Source: Saltatorellus ferox (GTDB lineage Bacteria > Planctomycetota > UBA1135 > GCA-002686595). Taken from it: a DNA stretch of 64,000 nt. A program made the position numbers and the translations under genes. The notes under the pieces were generated by a model, which had not been told where the DNA came from, did not search any database, and saw only the letters and a list, made by a program, of their open reading frames with translations. The DNA lies in contig CP036434.1 of NCBI GenBank assembly GCA_007751475.1, positions 4,159,524 through 4,223,523 of the forward strand, written 5' to 3'. Position 1 is the first letter of the stretch; the number at the start of each line of letters is the position of its first letter. This document shows positions 46,109 to 54,962 of this stretch, piece after piece.

Positions 46109-47089
46109 TCAAGCGAGCTGCTCCAGCGCGCGATAGAGCACACCCTTCATCAGGTGAACCTTGTAGCCGTTGTGCTCCAGCGGAACGGCCTCCGCCATCG
46201 CCGCCTCACCCGCCTCGTTCCAGGCGTTGGGGCCCATCTCCTTCCCGATCAGTGCCTGGGCGGCCTCCGGCGAGGGCCACGGGGTCGGAGCGACCCCGCC
46301 CAGCACAACGCTGGCCTCCTGGATCGTGTTTCCATCGAGCATGAGCGAGACGGCGACCGCTCCCAGAGCAAAGTCGTAGGAGGCACGCTCCTTGAACTTC
46401 ATATAGGTCGATCGCAGGCCCGCCCTCGGGGCCGGAACCGTGATCTTCGTGATGATTTCGTCCGACTCCAGGACGCTCTCGCGATCGAGGGCCATGTCGG
46501 GCAAGAGGTAGTAGTTCGACAGCGCGATCTCGCGGACGCCGCGGGGCCCCTGGGCCGTCACGACGGCCCCGTAGAGCATCAGCGCCGTCGCCATGTCCGA
46601 CGGATGACTGAAGTACGAGGGTCCCCCACCGAGGATCGCCGCGTACTTGTTGAAGCCGAACTCCGCGAGGCAGACGTTGCCGCCCTTCTTGAAGCAGCTC
46701 ACGGCAGAGTGCCGATAGTACGGACAGCGCGGCTTCTGGTTCAGGTTGCCGCCGATCGTGGCGTGGCTGCGAATCTGCGGGCTCGCGATCGACTTCGCCG
46801 CGTCCGCGAGCGCAGGGAAACGCTCCGCGATCCTCCCGTCGTCCGCGATTTCCTGGATCGTGACGAGTGCTCCCATCTGGAGGCTCCCGTCGGCCGCGGT
46901 CTCGATGCCTCCGAGGTCGAGGCCCCCGATCTCCACGAGCGCCGACGGCGCCGCGATATCGTCCTTCATCACGGTGAGGATGTCCTGACCGCCCGCGATC
47001 ACCTGGGGGGCGGTGCGCGACCGCTCCTGCGGAAGCTCGGCGATGGCCTCGTCGAGCGTCTTCGGCGTTTTCAAATCAAAGGGCTGCAT
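46109..47089 (-). CDS. FAD-binding subunit of a molybdenum aldehyde/xanthine oxidoreductase (PaoB/YagS type)
   Basis: A 326-residue CO-dehydrogenase-medium-chain-like flavoprotein. PQVIAGGQDILTVM and ATIGGNLNQ are FAD-binding motifs. The insert NQKPRCPYYRHSAVSCFKKGGNVC brings the cysteines that hold an extra 4Fe-4S cluster in PaoB/YagS but not in classical xanthine dehydrogenase. ATG 47089 shares one base with the upstream stop (TGATG). It moves electrons from the 2Fe-2S subunit to an acceptor. The gene is last in the three-gene operon. Confidence 0.92.
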   Translation of the reverse strand: MQPFDLKTPKTLDEAIAELPQERSRTAPQVIAGGQDILTVMKDDIAAPSALVEIGGLDLGGIETAADGSLQMGALVTIQEIADDGRIAERFPALADAAKSIASPQIRSHATIGGNLNQKPRCPYYRHSAVSCFKKGGNVCLAEFGFNKYAAILGGGPSYFSHPSDMATALMLYGAVVTAQGPRGVREIALSNYYLLPDMALDRESVLESDEIITKITVPAPRAGLRSTYMKFKERASYDFALGAVAVSLMLDGNTIQEASVVLGGVAPTPWPSPEAAQALIGKEMGPNAWNEAGEAAMAEAVPLEHNGYKVHLMKGVLYRALEQLA

Positions 47090-49260
47090 CAGATCTTCCC
47101 GTAGAGGGCCTCGAGTACGTGGGCCGGGGTGAACGGCATCTTCGTGAGGCGGACGCCGCACGCGTTGTAGATCGCGTTCGCGATCGCGCAGTGACCCGGG
47201 ATGATGGTGGCTTCCGCCATCCCGCAGACAGACTCGCGCTCGTCCTCGTCGTCGATCAACGAGATCATTTCCGGCATCTCCTGGCAGCCCGCGATCTTGT
47301 AGTGATCGAGGTTCTCCGAGAGGAGATAGCCGTCCTGCTCGTCGAACACGCGCTCCTCCAGAAGCCCGTAGGAGAGCGCCTGGATCATGCCGCCGTTGAT
47401 CTGGCTGCGGAGCGCCATGCGGTTGAGCGGCAGTCCCTGGTCCTGGATGGCGACCATCTTCAGCACCTTGATGCGGCCGGTGAAGACGTCGATCTCGATC
47501 TTCGCCGCCTGGGCGCCGTGGATATTTCCGCGGTAGAGCGACTGCTTGAACTGGCCGCGCACGGTGAGCGGCTCACGCAGCAGCGCGCAGACGGCCTTCC
47601 AGCTGAGTGACTGGTCGTCGCCGCCGCCCTTGACGCGCACGCGTCCGTCCTTCCACTCGTAGCCGCCCACGGGCGCCCCGAGTACCGGTTCCAGCTTGGC
47701 CTCCAGCGCTTCTCGCATCTGGTGGGCACCGTCCTTGATGGCGGGCGCCGAGCTGCCCGTCGTCACACTGCCGCCCGAAGCCACGCTCGGCGGAAGCTGG
47801 CTATCGCCGATCCGCGCCGTGACGTCGGAGACCTGGAGCCCGAGTTCCTCGGCGACGATCGCCGCGACGTACGTCCGCGCGCCGGTGCCGAGGTCCTGGG
47901 TCGCGGTCGCCGAAACGACGCGACCATCCGGGTTCACGGTGACATCGCACTGGGAAGCGCGGCCACCCGGCCCCCACCCTGCCACACCGAAGCCGATGCC
48001 GACCGCGATGCCGTTTTCCGGCAAGCCGTGCTGCGTCTTGTTCGGGTGATCGGCCCAGCCGATCTCCTTCGCGACCGCGTCGAGCTGGCGGTGATGGATC
48101 GGCGACTGGAGGTTCCGCTTCCGGATCTCGATCGGGTCCATTCCCAGCGCGTAGGCGACCTCGTCGATGACCGATTCCATGCCGAACGCCGCCTGGGGAT
48201 GCCCCGGAGCCCGCATGGCGCGGTTGCTGTCGGTCGCCGTCTTCACCGAGACGATCTTGCTGGAGACGTTGTCGACGTCGTAGCGATACGGCGCGCCGGG
48301 AAGCGAGCCGTTGCCCTGGCCGCCGAGCTTCTCCGCGTCGAGGTCCACGGCGATGAACTTGCCGCTCTCGTCGGCCGCGAGACGGAGACGCTGGCGCGAG
48401 CCCGAGCGGTTGCCCGCCATCGTGAACTCATCCGGTCGGGAAAGCATCAGGTGCACGGGACGGCCCGTTTCCCGCGCGATCCTCGCCGCGAGCGCTCCCT
48501 CGAGCCCGGGGCCGAACTTGGAGCCGAACCCGCCGCCCATGTGCGGCGTGAGCACCCGGATCCCGTCCGAGTCCCGCTCCAGCGGCCCGCGGAACTGGCC
48601 CGGCATACCGCTGACGTTCTGCGTCGAGGCGTAGATATGGACGAACCCGTCGCGCTCGATCGGATCGACGACGTGCCCGTGGGTCTCCAGGCAAACGTGA
48701 TGCTGCACCGGGATATCGATGTTCACCTCGCCCACGGCCGCGGCGCCCTCGAAGATCTTCTCGATCTCGTTCCGGTCGCCGGACTCCGACGCGCCGGTGA
48801 CGTTGCTCTCGGCCCCCCGCGAGTAGTTGACCAGCGGCGCATCGGCCTTCTTCGCGGCCTCGGGCGAGACCACCGGCTCCAGGTTCGTCGCATCGACGAT
48901 GATGGCCCGGACGCCGTCGAGGGCCGCCTCGGGCGTTTCGGCGGCGACGACCGCGATCACGGAGTCATCGCCGGAGTAGCGCACCTCGGTCCCCGGCTCC
49001 TTCTCGATGTGGATGTGCACGACGCCCGGGAGCCTGCGCGCGGCCTCCACGTCCACCGCGTTGATACGGGCACGCGGCACCGGATGGCGCAGGATGCGCG
49101 CGTGCAGCATGTTCGGCAGGCGAATATCGTGCGTGTAGATCGCGCGACCGGTCACCTTGTCCGGTCCGTCGATACGCCGGATATCGCGGTTCAGCACGTC
49201 AAGGTCTGCGCGCTTGCCCCAGCTGGGCTCGGTCGTCTTCGGCTCGTCTTGAACGCTCAT
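47089..49260 (-). CDS. Molybdopterin-binding catalytic subunit of aldehyde/xanthine oxidoreductase (PaoC/YagR type)
   Basis: A 723-residue catalytic subunit. Moco-binding motifs include GGGFGSKFGPGLEG, RAPGHPQAAFGMES and SVTTGSSAPAIK. The catalytic glutamate is expected in VCGMAEATIIPGHCAIANAI, where relatives have GxGE. The order small-large-medium and the lack of fused domains is the PaoABC arrangement. It oxidises aldehydes or purines at the molybdenum centre using water. ATG 49260 overlaps the stop of the 2Fe-2S subunit (ATGA). It has no signal peptide of its own and would be exported with the Tat-bearing small subunit. Confidence 0.93.
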   Translation of the reverse strand: MSVQDEPKTTEPSWGKRADLDVLNRDIRRIDGPDKVTGRAIYTHDIRLPNMLHARILRHPVPRARINAVDVEAARRLPGVVHIHIEKEPGTEVRYSGDDSVIAVVAAETPEAALDGVRAIIVDATNLEPVVSPEAAKKADAPLVNYSRGAESNVTGASESGDRNEIEKIFEGAAAVGEVNIDIPVQHHVCLETHGHVVDPIERDGFVHIYASTQNVSGMPGQFRGPLERDSDGIRVLTPHMGGGFGSKFGPGLEGALAARIARETGRPVHLMLSRPDEFTMAGNRSGSRQRLRLAADESGKFIAVDLDAEKLGGQGNGSLPGAPYRYDVDNVSSKIVSVKTATDSNRAMRAPGHPQAAFGMESVIDEVAYALGMDPIEIRKRNLQSPIHHRQLDAVAKEIGWADHPNKTQHGLPENGIAVGIGFGVAGWGPGGRASQCDVTVNPDGRVVSATATQDLGTGARTYVAAIVAEELGLQVSDVTARIGDSQLPPSVASGGSVTTGSSAPAIKDGAHQMREALEAKLEPVLGAPVGGYEWKDGRVRVKGGGDDQSLSWKAVCALLREPLTVRGQFKQSLYRGNIHGAQAAKIEIDVFTGRIKVLKMVAIQDQGLPLNRMALRSQINGGMIQALSYGLLEERVFDEQDGYLLSENLDHYKIAGCQEMPEMISLIDDEDERESVCGMAEATIIPGHCAIANAIYNACGVRLTKMPFTPAHVLEALYGKI

Positions 49261-49955
49261 CGCCCGCCCTCCTTCTGGCTATCACCTGACGTCTGGCTCT
49301 CACCGGATCGGGCGCGGGACGCCTGCACTGCCTGGGCGGCGTCGAAGATGTGCGGGTAGGTACCGCAGCGACAGAAGTTCCCCGAGAGTTCGTACTTCAG
49401 CTCGTCGAGGGTCGCGTCTGGCTTGCGATCGAGTGCCGCGTGGGTCGCCACGATGAAGCCAGGCGTGCAGAAGCCGCACATCAGTCCGTCCTTCTCGCAG
49501 AACGCGTCCTGGACATCGGACATCGCCTCGGGCGAGCCGAAGCCCTCGACCGTCGTGACGGCCTTGCCCTGGCACTGGACCGCGAGGGTCAGGCAGCTGT
49601 AGGCGGGCTTGCCGTCCACCACCACCGTGCAGGCGCCGCAGGAGCCCATATCACAGACCAGCTTGGTTCCGGTCAGAGCTGGCTCCATGCGATCGCGAAG
49701 GGCCGAGAGGAGCGTCGTTCGAGGCTCGACGGTGACCTGGCGGACCTGACCATTCACGGTCAGCTCGATCTCGGTCGCTCCGGAGACGGTGGTGGCGCCC
49801 TTCGACTCCGCGGTCTCCTGGGCGGCGCCAGCGCGGGCCGCGAGGACGCCGCTGGCGGCAGCGGCCCCCCCGGCTCCCTTCAGAAAGGATCGGCGAGAGA
49901 GCGCAGAAGCGGTCTGGACCGGGCGTGTTTCGCCCTCGGACTGGGGTTCTGTCAT
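49257..49955 (-). CDS. 2Fe-2S subunit of aldehyde/xanthine oxidoreductase with Tat signal (PaoA/YagT type)
   Basis: A 232-residue protein. The twin-arginine signal is SRRSFLKGAGGAAAAS (about 20-35), as in periplasmic PaoA. The plant-type ferredoxin part has CDMGSCGACTVVVDGKPAYSC. The helical second cluster domain has CGFCTPGF and NFCRCGTYPHI. ATG 49955 is chosen because the signal then starts 20 residues in; an upstream open frame lacks sense. A Ser/Thr/Gln-rich tail (SGESQTSGDSQ) comes from an 18-bp repeat. First gene of the operon, divergent from the PhnD-like gene. Confidence 0.93.
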   Translation of the reverse strand: MTEPQSEGETRPVQTASALSRRSFLKGAGGAAAASGVLAARAGAAQETAESKGATTVSGATEIELTVNGQVRQVTVEPRTTLLSALRDRMEPALTGTKLVCDMGSCGACTVVVDGKPAYSCLTLAVQCQGKAVTTVEGFGSPEAMSDVQDAFCEKDGLMCGFCTPGFIVATHAALDRKPDATLDELKYELSGNFCRCGTYPHIFDAAQAVQASRARSGESQTSGDSQKEGGR

Positions 49956-50062
49956 TGGAGATAGGTCGCCTGGCAGGACCCGAGAAATGTCGGGCCGCGG
50001 GCTGGGCTCCATCCTAAGAGTCGCGTTCGGCAATCGCCAGATCGGCGGCCCCATGTAATAGA

Positions 50063-50075
50063 GACTCACAGAGTC
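50063..50075. promoter_or_regulatory. Candidate operator in divergent region
   Basis: GACTC-ACA-GAGTC is a perfect 13-bp inverted repeat, 108 bp before the 2Fe-2S subunit gene and 47 bp before the PhnD-like gene. It could be a dimeric regulator site for either transcript. No clear -35/-10 pair accompanies it. Confidence 0.35.
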
Positions 50076-50121
50076 ATAACCCGCCCTTGACCCCGATCAC
50101 GTCTTTGCGGACCGTTCGTCC

Positions 50122-51039
50122 ATGCAACTTTCCCTGAGGTCATGGACGTCCGCGCTGCCCGCGCTCGGATGCGTCATTCTGCTCGTCGTCGCTTCCCAGC
50201 TTCTTTCCGCCTGCGGCCCGCCACAGTCGCGGCCGCCGGCTCTCCGGATCACCGCGCTCCCCGACTCGAAGACCACCGAACTCGACCCCAAGTACCGGCT
50301 GGTGGCGAGCCACCTCTCCGAGGTCCTCGGCGTCGAGGTGGAATACGTGGCGGTCACCGACTACGCCGCCTCCGTCGAGGCGTTCAAGAACGGCGACGTC
50401 CAGCTCGCCTGGTTCGGCGGCGTCTCGGGCGTCCAGGCGCGGGCGGCCGTTCCCGGCGCCCGGGCCATCGCCTTCGGCACCATCGACCCCCAGTTCCGTT
50501 CCTACTTCGTCGCCCACCAGGGCGCGGGCCTCGCGCCACGAGCCGAGTTTCCGATGGAACTTGCGGGCAAACGCTTCACCTTCGGGGACGCCGCGTCGAC
50601 CTCGGGGCGCGTGATGCCGGAGCACTTCCTGCGCGAGATCACCGGCAAGACCCCTGAGGAGTTCTTCGGCGAGGTCAACCTGAATGGCGGCAAGCACGCC
50701 ATCGTCGCCAAGAACGTCGAGCAGGGCGTGTATGACGCGGGGGTGCTCAATTTCCAGACCTACGAGAACATGGTGGACGCGGGTGAACTCGACCCGGAGC
50801 TCTGCCTCAAGATATGGGAGACGCCGCCCTACGCCGACTACAACTGGACCGCCCACCCGGACGTCGACTTCAAGTTCGGCAAGGGCTTCACGGATCGGCT
50901 GCAAGAAGCGCTCACGTCGATCACGGACCCGGTGCTGCTCGACGCGCTTCAGCGCCCGGACGGGCTGATCGCCGCGCAGAACAGCGACTTCGACCGGATC
51001 GAGGCGATCTGCCGTGAGCTCGGAATCATCGGTCGGTGA
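50122..51039 (+). CDS. PhnD-like phosphate/phosphonate/phosphite ABC transporter substrate-binding lipoprotein
   Basis: A 305-residue lipoprotein with lipobox LLSAC (Cys31). The mature part is a type-II periplasmic-binding fold of the PhnD clade: TALPDSKTTELDPKYRLVASHLSEVLGVEVEYV, AWFGGVSGVQ, TFGDAASTSGRVMPEHFL and GVYDAGVLN. The Ser/Thr cluster in DAASTSGRV is where PhnD relatives contact the anion oxygens. The gene ends by overlapping the GTG of the ATPase (GTGA). Phosphonate, phosphite or a related anion is expected. No C-P lyase or phosphite dehydrogenase gene is nearby. Confidence 0.87.
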   Translation: MQLSLRSWTSALPALGCVILLVVASQLLSACGPPQSRPPALRITALPDSKTTELDPKYRLVASHLSEVLGVEVEYVAVTDYAASVEAFKNGDVQLAWFGGVSGVQARAAVPGARAIAFGTIDPQFRSYFVAHQGAGLAPRAEFPMELAGKRFTFGDAASTSGRVMPEHFLREITGKTPEEFFGEVNLNGGKHAIVAKNVEQGVYDAGVLNFQTYENMVDAGELDPELCLKIWETPPYADYNWTAHPDVDFKFGKGFTDRLQEALTSITDPVLLDALQRPDGLIAAQNSDFDRIEAICRELGIIGR

Positions 51040-51824
51040 CGATCTGCTCCAGGAAATCCCCGGCCGGCGGGATCGGGTTCGAACTCGAGGAGGTGACCGT
51101 CGCGTTCCCGGGGAAGGCGGCGCTCGAGGACGTCAGCCTGACCCTGGAGCCCGGCTCCACGGTCGCGCTCATCGGCCCGAGCGGAGCGGGCAAGACCACG
51201 CTGCTGAGACTGCTCGCCGGTGCGCTGGAGCCGACTGGCGGCGCGCTTCGTGACATGGGCGGGGTGACACGGGCCCAGCGCGCCGCCGCCACCGGGTTCA
51301 TCCACCAGGACCACGCTCTCGTCCCCGTCCTGCGCGTGCTGCAGAACGTCCTCGCGGGCCGCCTCGGACGCTATGGGGCCCTTCGAGGACTCCGCTCCGT
51401 CTACTTCCCCTCCCGAGCCGACGTCGAAGCCGTGCACGCAGCACTGCTGCGCGTCGGCATCGGCGAGCTTCTGTACCGCCGGACCGACCGCCTCTCCGGC
51501 GGAGAGCAGCAGCGCGTGGCCATCGCCCGCGCTCTGTTCCAGGAGCCGTGCTTGCTCCTCTGCGACGAACCCGTGGCATCGCTCGATCCTGCGCGCAGCC
51601 GCGACGTCATCCAGCTTCTGATCGATCTCGCAGAGGAGCGCGGCGCGACGCTCGTCACCAGCGTGCATGACGAGCGCCTCGCAGGCCGCTACTTCGATCG
51701 CGTGATCGGCCTCCGGGAGGGCCGGATCGTCCTCGACTCATCGCGTTCCGAAAGCGGCCAGCACGAGGCGCTGACGCCGGCAGCACTCGAGGATCTCTAC
51801 GGCATCGTGCGGGGCGACTCGTAG
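51036..51824 (+). CDS. PhnC-like ABC transporter ATPase
   Basis: A 262-residue ATPase with Walker A GPSGAGKT, Q-loop HQDHALVPVLRVLQNVLAG, signature LSGGEQQRVAIARAL, Walker B CLLLCDEPVASLDPA and switch His in SVHDERLA. The QNVLAG pattern after the Q-loop is typical of PhnC. It starts at GTG 51036, overlapping the phnD-like stop. A 5-bp gap separates it from the first permease. Confidence 0.92.
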   Translation: MTICSRKSPAGGIGFELEEVTVAFPGKAALEDVSLTLEPGSTVALIGPSGAGKTTLLRLLAGALEPTGGALRDMGGVTRAQRAAATGFIHQDHALVPVLRVLQNVLAGRLGRYGALRGLRSVYFPSRADVEAVHAALLRVGIGELLYRRTDRLSGGEQQRVAIARALFQEPCLLLCDEPVASLDPARSRDVIQLLIDLAEERGATLVTSVHDERLAGRYFDRVIGLREGRIVLDSSRSESGQHEALTPAALEDLYGIVRGDS

Positions 51825-51829
51825 CCGCG

Positions 51830-52708
51830 ATGGCCATTCGCTCGACCTCCACCATCGACGCCGGTGGACCGATTCGGCGCTTCCCCCTCGGTGCGCGCGC
51901 GCTCACGCTCGCGCTCATCGCAGCGGCGGGCGTGGTGTCCGCGCGCTACCTCGGGCTCGACCTCGCAGGACTCTGGCCGCGCGACGCCGGCTGGAATCTT
52001 GGCGGCGATCTCCTCGGCGCAGCCGTTCACCCCGCCTTCGGCTACGAGAACGAAGTGCCGCCCGGGACGCCGGCCTTTCCCTGGAGAATCCTCGGGGCGC
52101 TGTGGCGCACGGTGCTGTTCGCAGCGGGCGCGATGTCGCTCGCGCTGCCCCTCGGCCTTCTCCTGAGCGTGCTCGCGTCGGATCGATTCTGGCAGCTTCG
52201 AAGACGCTCGGGCGGGAGTCCCGCTGCGCGCATCGTCCAGGTCGCGGTGCGGATCTTGATCGCGCTGATGCGCTCGCTGCACGAGCTGCTCTGGGCCGTT
52301 CTTTTCCTGGCGGCGCTCGGGCTGAACTCCGCCGCCGCCGTGGTGTCCATCGCGATCCCGTTCGCGGGCACGCTGGCCAAGGTCGGTTCGGAGATGATCG
52401 ACGAGACGTCGAAGAGCCCGGCGGCTGCGCTCCAGGATTCCGGCGCGGGTCGCTGGGCGGCGCTGCTCGTCGGCGTGCTGCCTGCGGCGCTCCCGGAGCT
52501 TCTGAGCTACGCCTTCTATCGCTTCGAGTGCGCGATCCGCTCGGCCGCGGTCCTCGGGTTCTTCGGCTACCCGACGATCGGCCTGTACGTCGCTCAGTCG
52601 TTCGAAAACTACCAGCTACGCGAGGTCTGGGCGTACCTGTACGCGCTGATCGCGCTGGTCGTTCTCGTCGAAGCCTGGAGCCGCGGTGTGCGCAGGAGGC
52701 TCTCTTGA
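51830..52708 (+). CDS. PhnE-like ABC transporter permease 1
   Basis: A 292-residue inner-membrane permease. The cytoplasmic EAA loop reads EMIDETSKSPAAALQDSGAGRWAALLVGVLPAALPELL, the PhnE form of the ATPase-contact motif. At least five hydrophobic segments are visible (ALTLALIAAAGVVSARYLGL, LFAAGAMSLALPLGLLLSVLA and others). An internal hydrophilic loop (RFWQLRRRSGGSPAAR) interrupts the core. It overlaps the second permease by 4 bp (TTGA). Confidence 0.88.
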   Translation: MAIRSTSTIDAGGPIRRFPLGARALTLALIAAAGVVSARYLGLDLAGLWPRDAGWNLGGDLLGAAVHPAFGYENEVPPGTPAFPWRILGALWRTVLFAAGAMSLALPLGLLLSVLASDRFWQLRRRSGGSPAARIVQVAVRILIALMRSLHELLWAVLFLAALGLNSAAAVVSIAIPFAGTLAKVGSEMIDETSKSPAAALQDSGAGRWAALLVGVLPAALPELLSYAFYRFECAIRSAAVLGFFGYPTIGLYVAQSFENYQLREVWAYLYALIALVVLVEAWSRGVRRRLS

Positions 52709-53586
52709 GCGCCAAAGACGTCGAGCGGCTCCGGCGAGCGCGCGAGCGTAGCCCGTTCCTGCGCTGGACGGCGGCCGTGCTGGCGGGCACCGCGCTTCTG
52801 GCCTGGGTCGGCGGAACGGTGGACGCGACCGACCTCTTTCAGTCGCGTCGAGCCGACAACCTCGTGCGCTTTCTCAGCGTCGATGCGATGCCGCCGGCCG
52901 TGCGCGACGCCGCTGGCGCCGAGAAGCTCGGCGCGCTGTGGGCCTGGGCGCGGGATCTCGTCGCAAGCCGTTACCTCTCCGCCGCCGCCGCGACCCTGGC
53001 CGTGGCGATCGTGGCCGCGATCCTCGCGTCCTTCGCGGGCGCGTGCCTCGCGCCGCTCACAGCACGCTCGGGTCCAGGCGCATCGTCACGCCCTCGCCGC
53101 GCGGTCTCCTTCCTCGCAAGACTCGGCTGCGTGCTCTGCCGCGCCGTCCCCGAATACATGCTGGCGTTTCTGCTCGGCGCGCTCCTACCGAGCGCGGCCT
53201 GGGCGTGCATCCTCGCGCTCGCGATTCACAACGGTGGCATCCTTGGCCGTCTCTACGGCGAGACCCTCGAGAACGCCGACCAGCGCGCTGCGCGCGCCTG
53301 GCACCTCGCCGGCGCGGGCCGTCTGGTCGCGACCGTCGGCGCGCTCTTCCCTGCCGTCCTCCCGCGCTTCCTGACGTACTTCTTCTACCGCCTGGAGACC
53401 TGCGTCAGAGAGTCCACGGTCCTGGGCATGCTCGGGTTCGTTTCTCTCGGGCACTGGATCGTCCAGGCCCGGGCAGCGGGGCACTACGACGAGATGCTGC
53501 TGGCCTTCGGCATGGGCGCGATCATCGTGCTGAGCGCCGACCTGGCGTCGTGGATCGCCCGCCGGGCCGTCCGCGACGCGTCCTGA
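52705..53586 (+). CDS. PhnE-like ABC transporter permease 2
   Basis: A 293-residue permease starting at TTG 52705. An excellent AGGAGG lies 6 bases upstream and the start overlaps the previous TGA. The open frame upstream belongs to a shadow. The EAA loop is ETLENADQRAARAWHLAGAGRLVATVGALFPAVLPRFL, closely similar to permease 1, so the pair arose by duplication and should form the heterodimeric channel. Last gene of the transporter operon. Confidence 0.88.
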   Translation: MSAKDVERLRRARERSPFLRWTAAVLAGTALLAWVGGTVDATDLFQSRRADNLVRFLSVDAMPPAVRDAAGAEKLGALWAWARDLVASRYLSAAAATLAVAIVAAILASFAGACLAPLTARSGPGASSRPRRAVSFLARLGCVLCRAVPEYMLAFLLGALLPSAAWACILALAIHNGGILGRLYGETLENADQRAARAWHLAGAGRLVATVGALFPAVLPRFLTYFFYRLETCVRESTVLGMLGFVSLGHWIVQARAAGHYDEMLLAFGMGAIIVLSADLASWIARRAVRDAS

Positions 53587-53702
53587 GGCCGCCGATGGAA
53601 GGAGACTGGCGCCCTGGTGGTCCCCGGCGTAGGGTTCTTGACTCCGATCTCCTTCCAGAGCGTCTCCTTCCACTGCGTCATACGACGAACCCGAGCCTCC
53701 CC

Positions 53703-54689
53703 ATGAACAAGACTCTTCTCACCACCCTCGCGGGCTTCCTGGCTTCGGCCTCCCTCAACGCTGCGATGGCCGCTCCACAGACCAACCTCGCGGTCAACGG
53801 CGACTTCGAACTTGGCGACACGAGTTCCTGGGTCTCGTTCCCGACGCCGAATTCCACCTTCGACGTCACGATGGACGCGAACACCGGCACCTTCGCCGGC
53901 ACCGTCTTCAATGACGACCAGGCCTCGGCGGCCGTCATCAAGCAGGCCAACCTCGGCGCTGGCGTCGTCGCCACGGGCGACGTCGTCACGATCACGTTTT
54001 CCGCCAAGGGCAGCGGAGCCGCTGGCGGCGTCGTGTTCGCCGAGTTCTTCTCGGAGATCGCCGGGGGCGGCGTTTCCTCCAGCGAGATCCTCAGCGGCGC
54101 TCCGCTTCCGTTGACCGGCAGCTACCAGACCTTCACCTTCACCGCGACGGCGGGCTCCGACGTCAGCGGCGGCGTCACGCTTCAGTTCGCCGTCGTCACC
54201 GGCGCCAACATCGGCAGCACCTCGGAGCTCTTCGTCGATGACGTCTCGGTCTCCGTGCCCGGGGGCGCCACGAACTACTGCACCGCGGCTCCCAACAGCA
54301 CCGGCGCGACCGGCGTGATGTCGGCCTCCGGAAGCTTCGTGGCCGCGGACAACAGCCTGACGCTGACGGCCAGCGATCTACCCACGAACGCGTTCGGCTT
54401 CTTCATCACCAGCATGACGCAGGGCTTCGTCGCCAACCCGGCGGGCAGCGCGGGCAACCTCTGCGTTGCCGGGGCGATCGGACGTTTCGTGTTCCCGGGC
54501 CAGACCCAGTCGAGCGGCGCAGGCGGAAGCTTCTCACTCACCCCTGACCTGGGGCAGATCCCAACCGGCACCGTCATTGTCCCCGCGCTGCCCGGACAGA
54601 CCTGGAACTTCCAGGCCTGGCACCGCGACGCCGTGGGCGGCATGACGACCTCCAACTTCACCGACGGCCTCTCGCTGACCTTCCAGTAA
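53703..54689 (+). CDS. Secreted carbohydrate-binding-like protein with the shared C-terminal module
   Basis: A 328-residue exported protein with signal peptide MNKTLLTTLAGFLASASLNA. Residues ~25-180 form a jelly roll starting NLAVNGDFELGDTSSWVSF, the opening of CBM4/CBM22-like carbohydrate-binding domains. The last ~135 residues (YCTAAPNSTG to TSNFTDGLSLTFQ) match the modules of the proteins at 12596-15016 and 31222-32577. The open frame to 52938 is a shadow of the permease gene. It stands alone with its own terminator; binding of extracellular glycans is a reasonable guess. Confidence 0.8.
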   Translation: MNKTLLTTLAGFLASASLNAAMAAPQTNLAVNGDFELGDTSSWVSFPTPNSTFDVTMDANTGTFAGTVFNDDQASAAVIKQANLGAGVVATGDVVTITFSAKGSGAAGGVVFAEFFSEIAGGGVSSSEILSGAPLPLTGSYQTFTFTATAGSDVSGGVTLQFAVVTGANIGSTSELFVDDVSVSVPGGATNYCTAAPNSTGATGVMSASGSFVAADNSLTLTASDLPTNAFGFFITSMTQGFVANPAGSAGNLCVAGAIGRFVFPGQTQSSGAGGSFSLTPDLGQIPTGTVIVPALPGQTWNFQAWHRDAVGGMTTSNFTDGLSLTFQ

Positions 54690-54742
54690 GGCAAGATCCG
54701 GAGCCAGCCCCGAAGGGGTTCGGTTCCTCTGCAAATGTAGCC

Positions 54743-54778
54743 AGAGGGCGCGCGTATCCGAGAGGACGTGCGCCCTCT
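54743..54778 (+). terminator. Hairpin terminator of the 53703-54689 gene
   Basis: AGAGGGCGCGCGT and ACGTGCGCCCTCT form a 13-bp stem with one G-U pair around a 10-nt loop, 53 bp after the stop. It is followed by TCGATTGCC, so the U tract is weak. A smaller hairpin, CCCC-GAA-GGGG, precedes it. Confidence 0.65.
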
Positions 54779-54798
54779 TCGATTGCCGTTCGCCCCCC

Positions 54799-54840
54799 GG
54801 CTGGGTATCCGGCTGTTTATCCGTCTGGCCATCCGGCCGT
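54799..54840. repeat. Imperfect 12-bp tandem repeat
   Basis: Units GGCTGGGTATCC, GGCTGTTTATCC, GTCTGGCCATCC and a partial fourth lie in tandem in noncoding DNA. Three units differ at two to four positions. Its period is a multiple of three, as with the coding repeats elsewhere in the window. Confidence 0.6.
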
Positions 54841-54962
54841 CACGGGCATTCTGAAGGCCCGCCCTTGGCTTTCGGCTCGCGAGCGTTCATTGTGCTCCCT
54901 CGCCGCCCGCCCCATTCCCATCCGCGCGCCGCCTACCGGGCGATCCACTTTCAACTCCCCCC

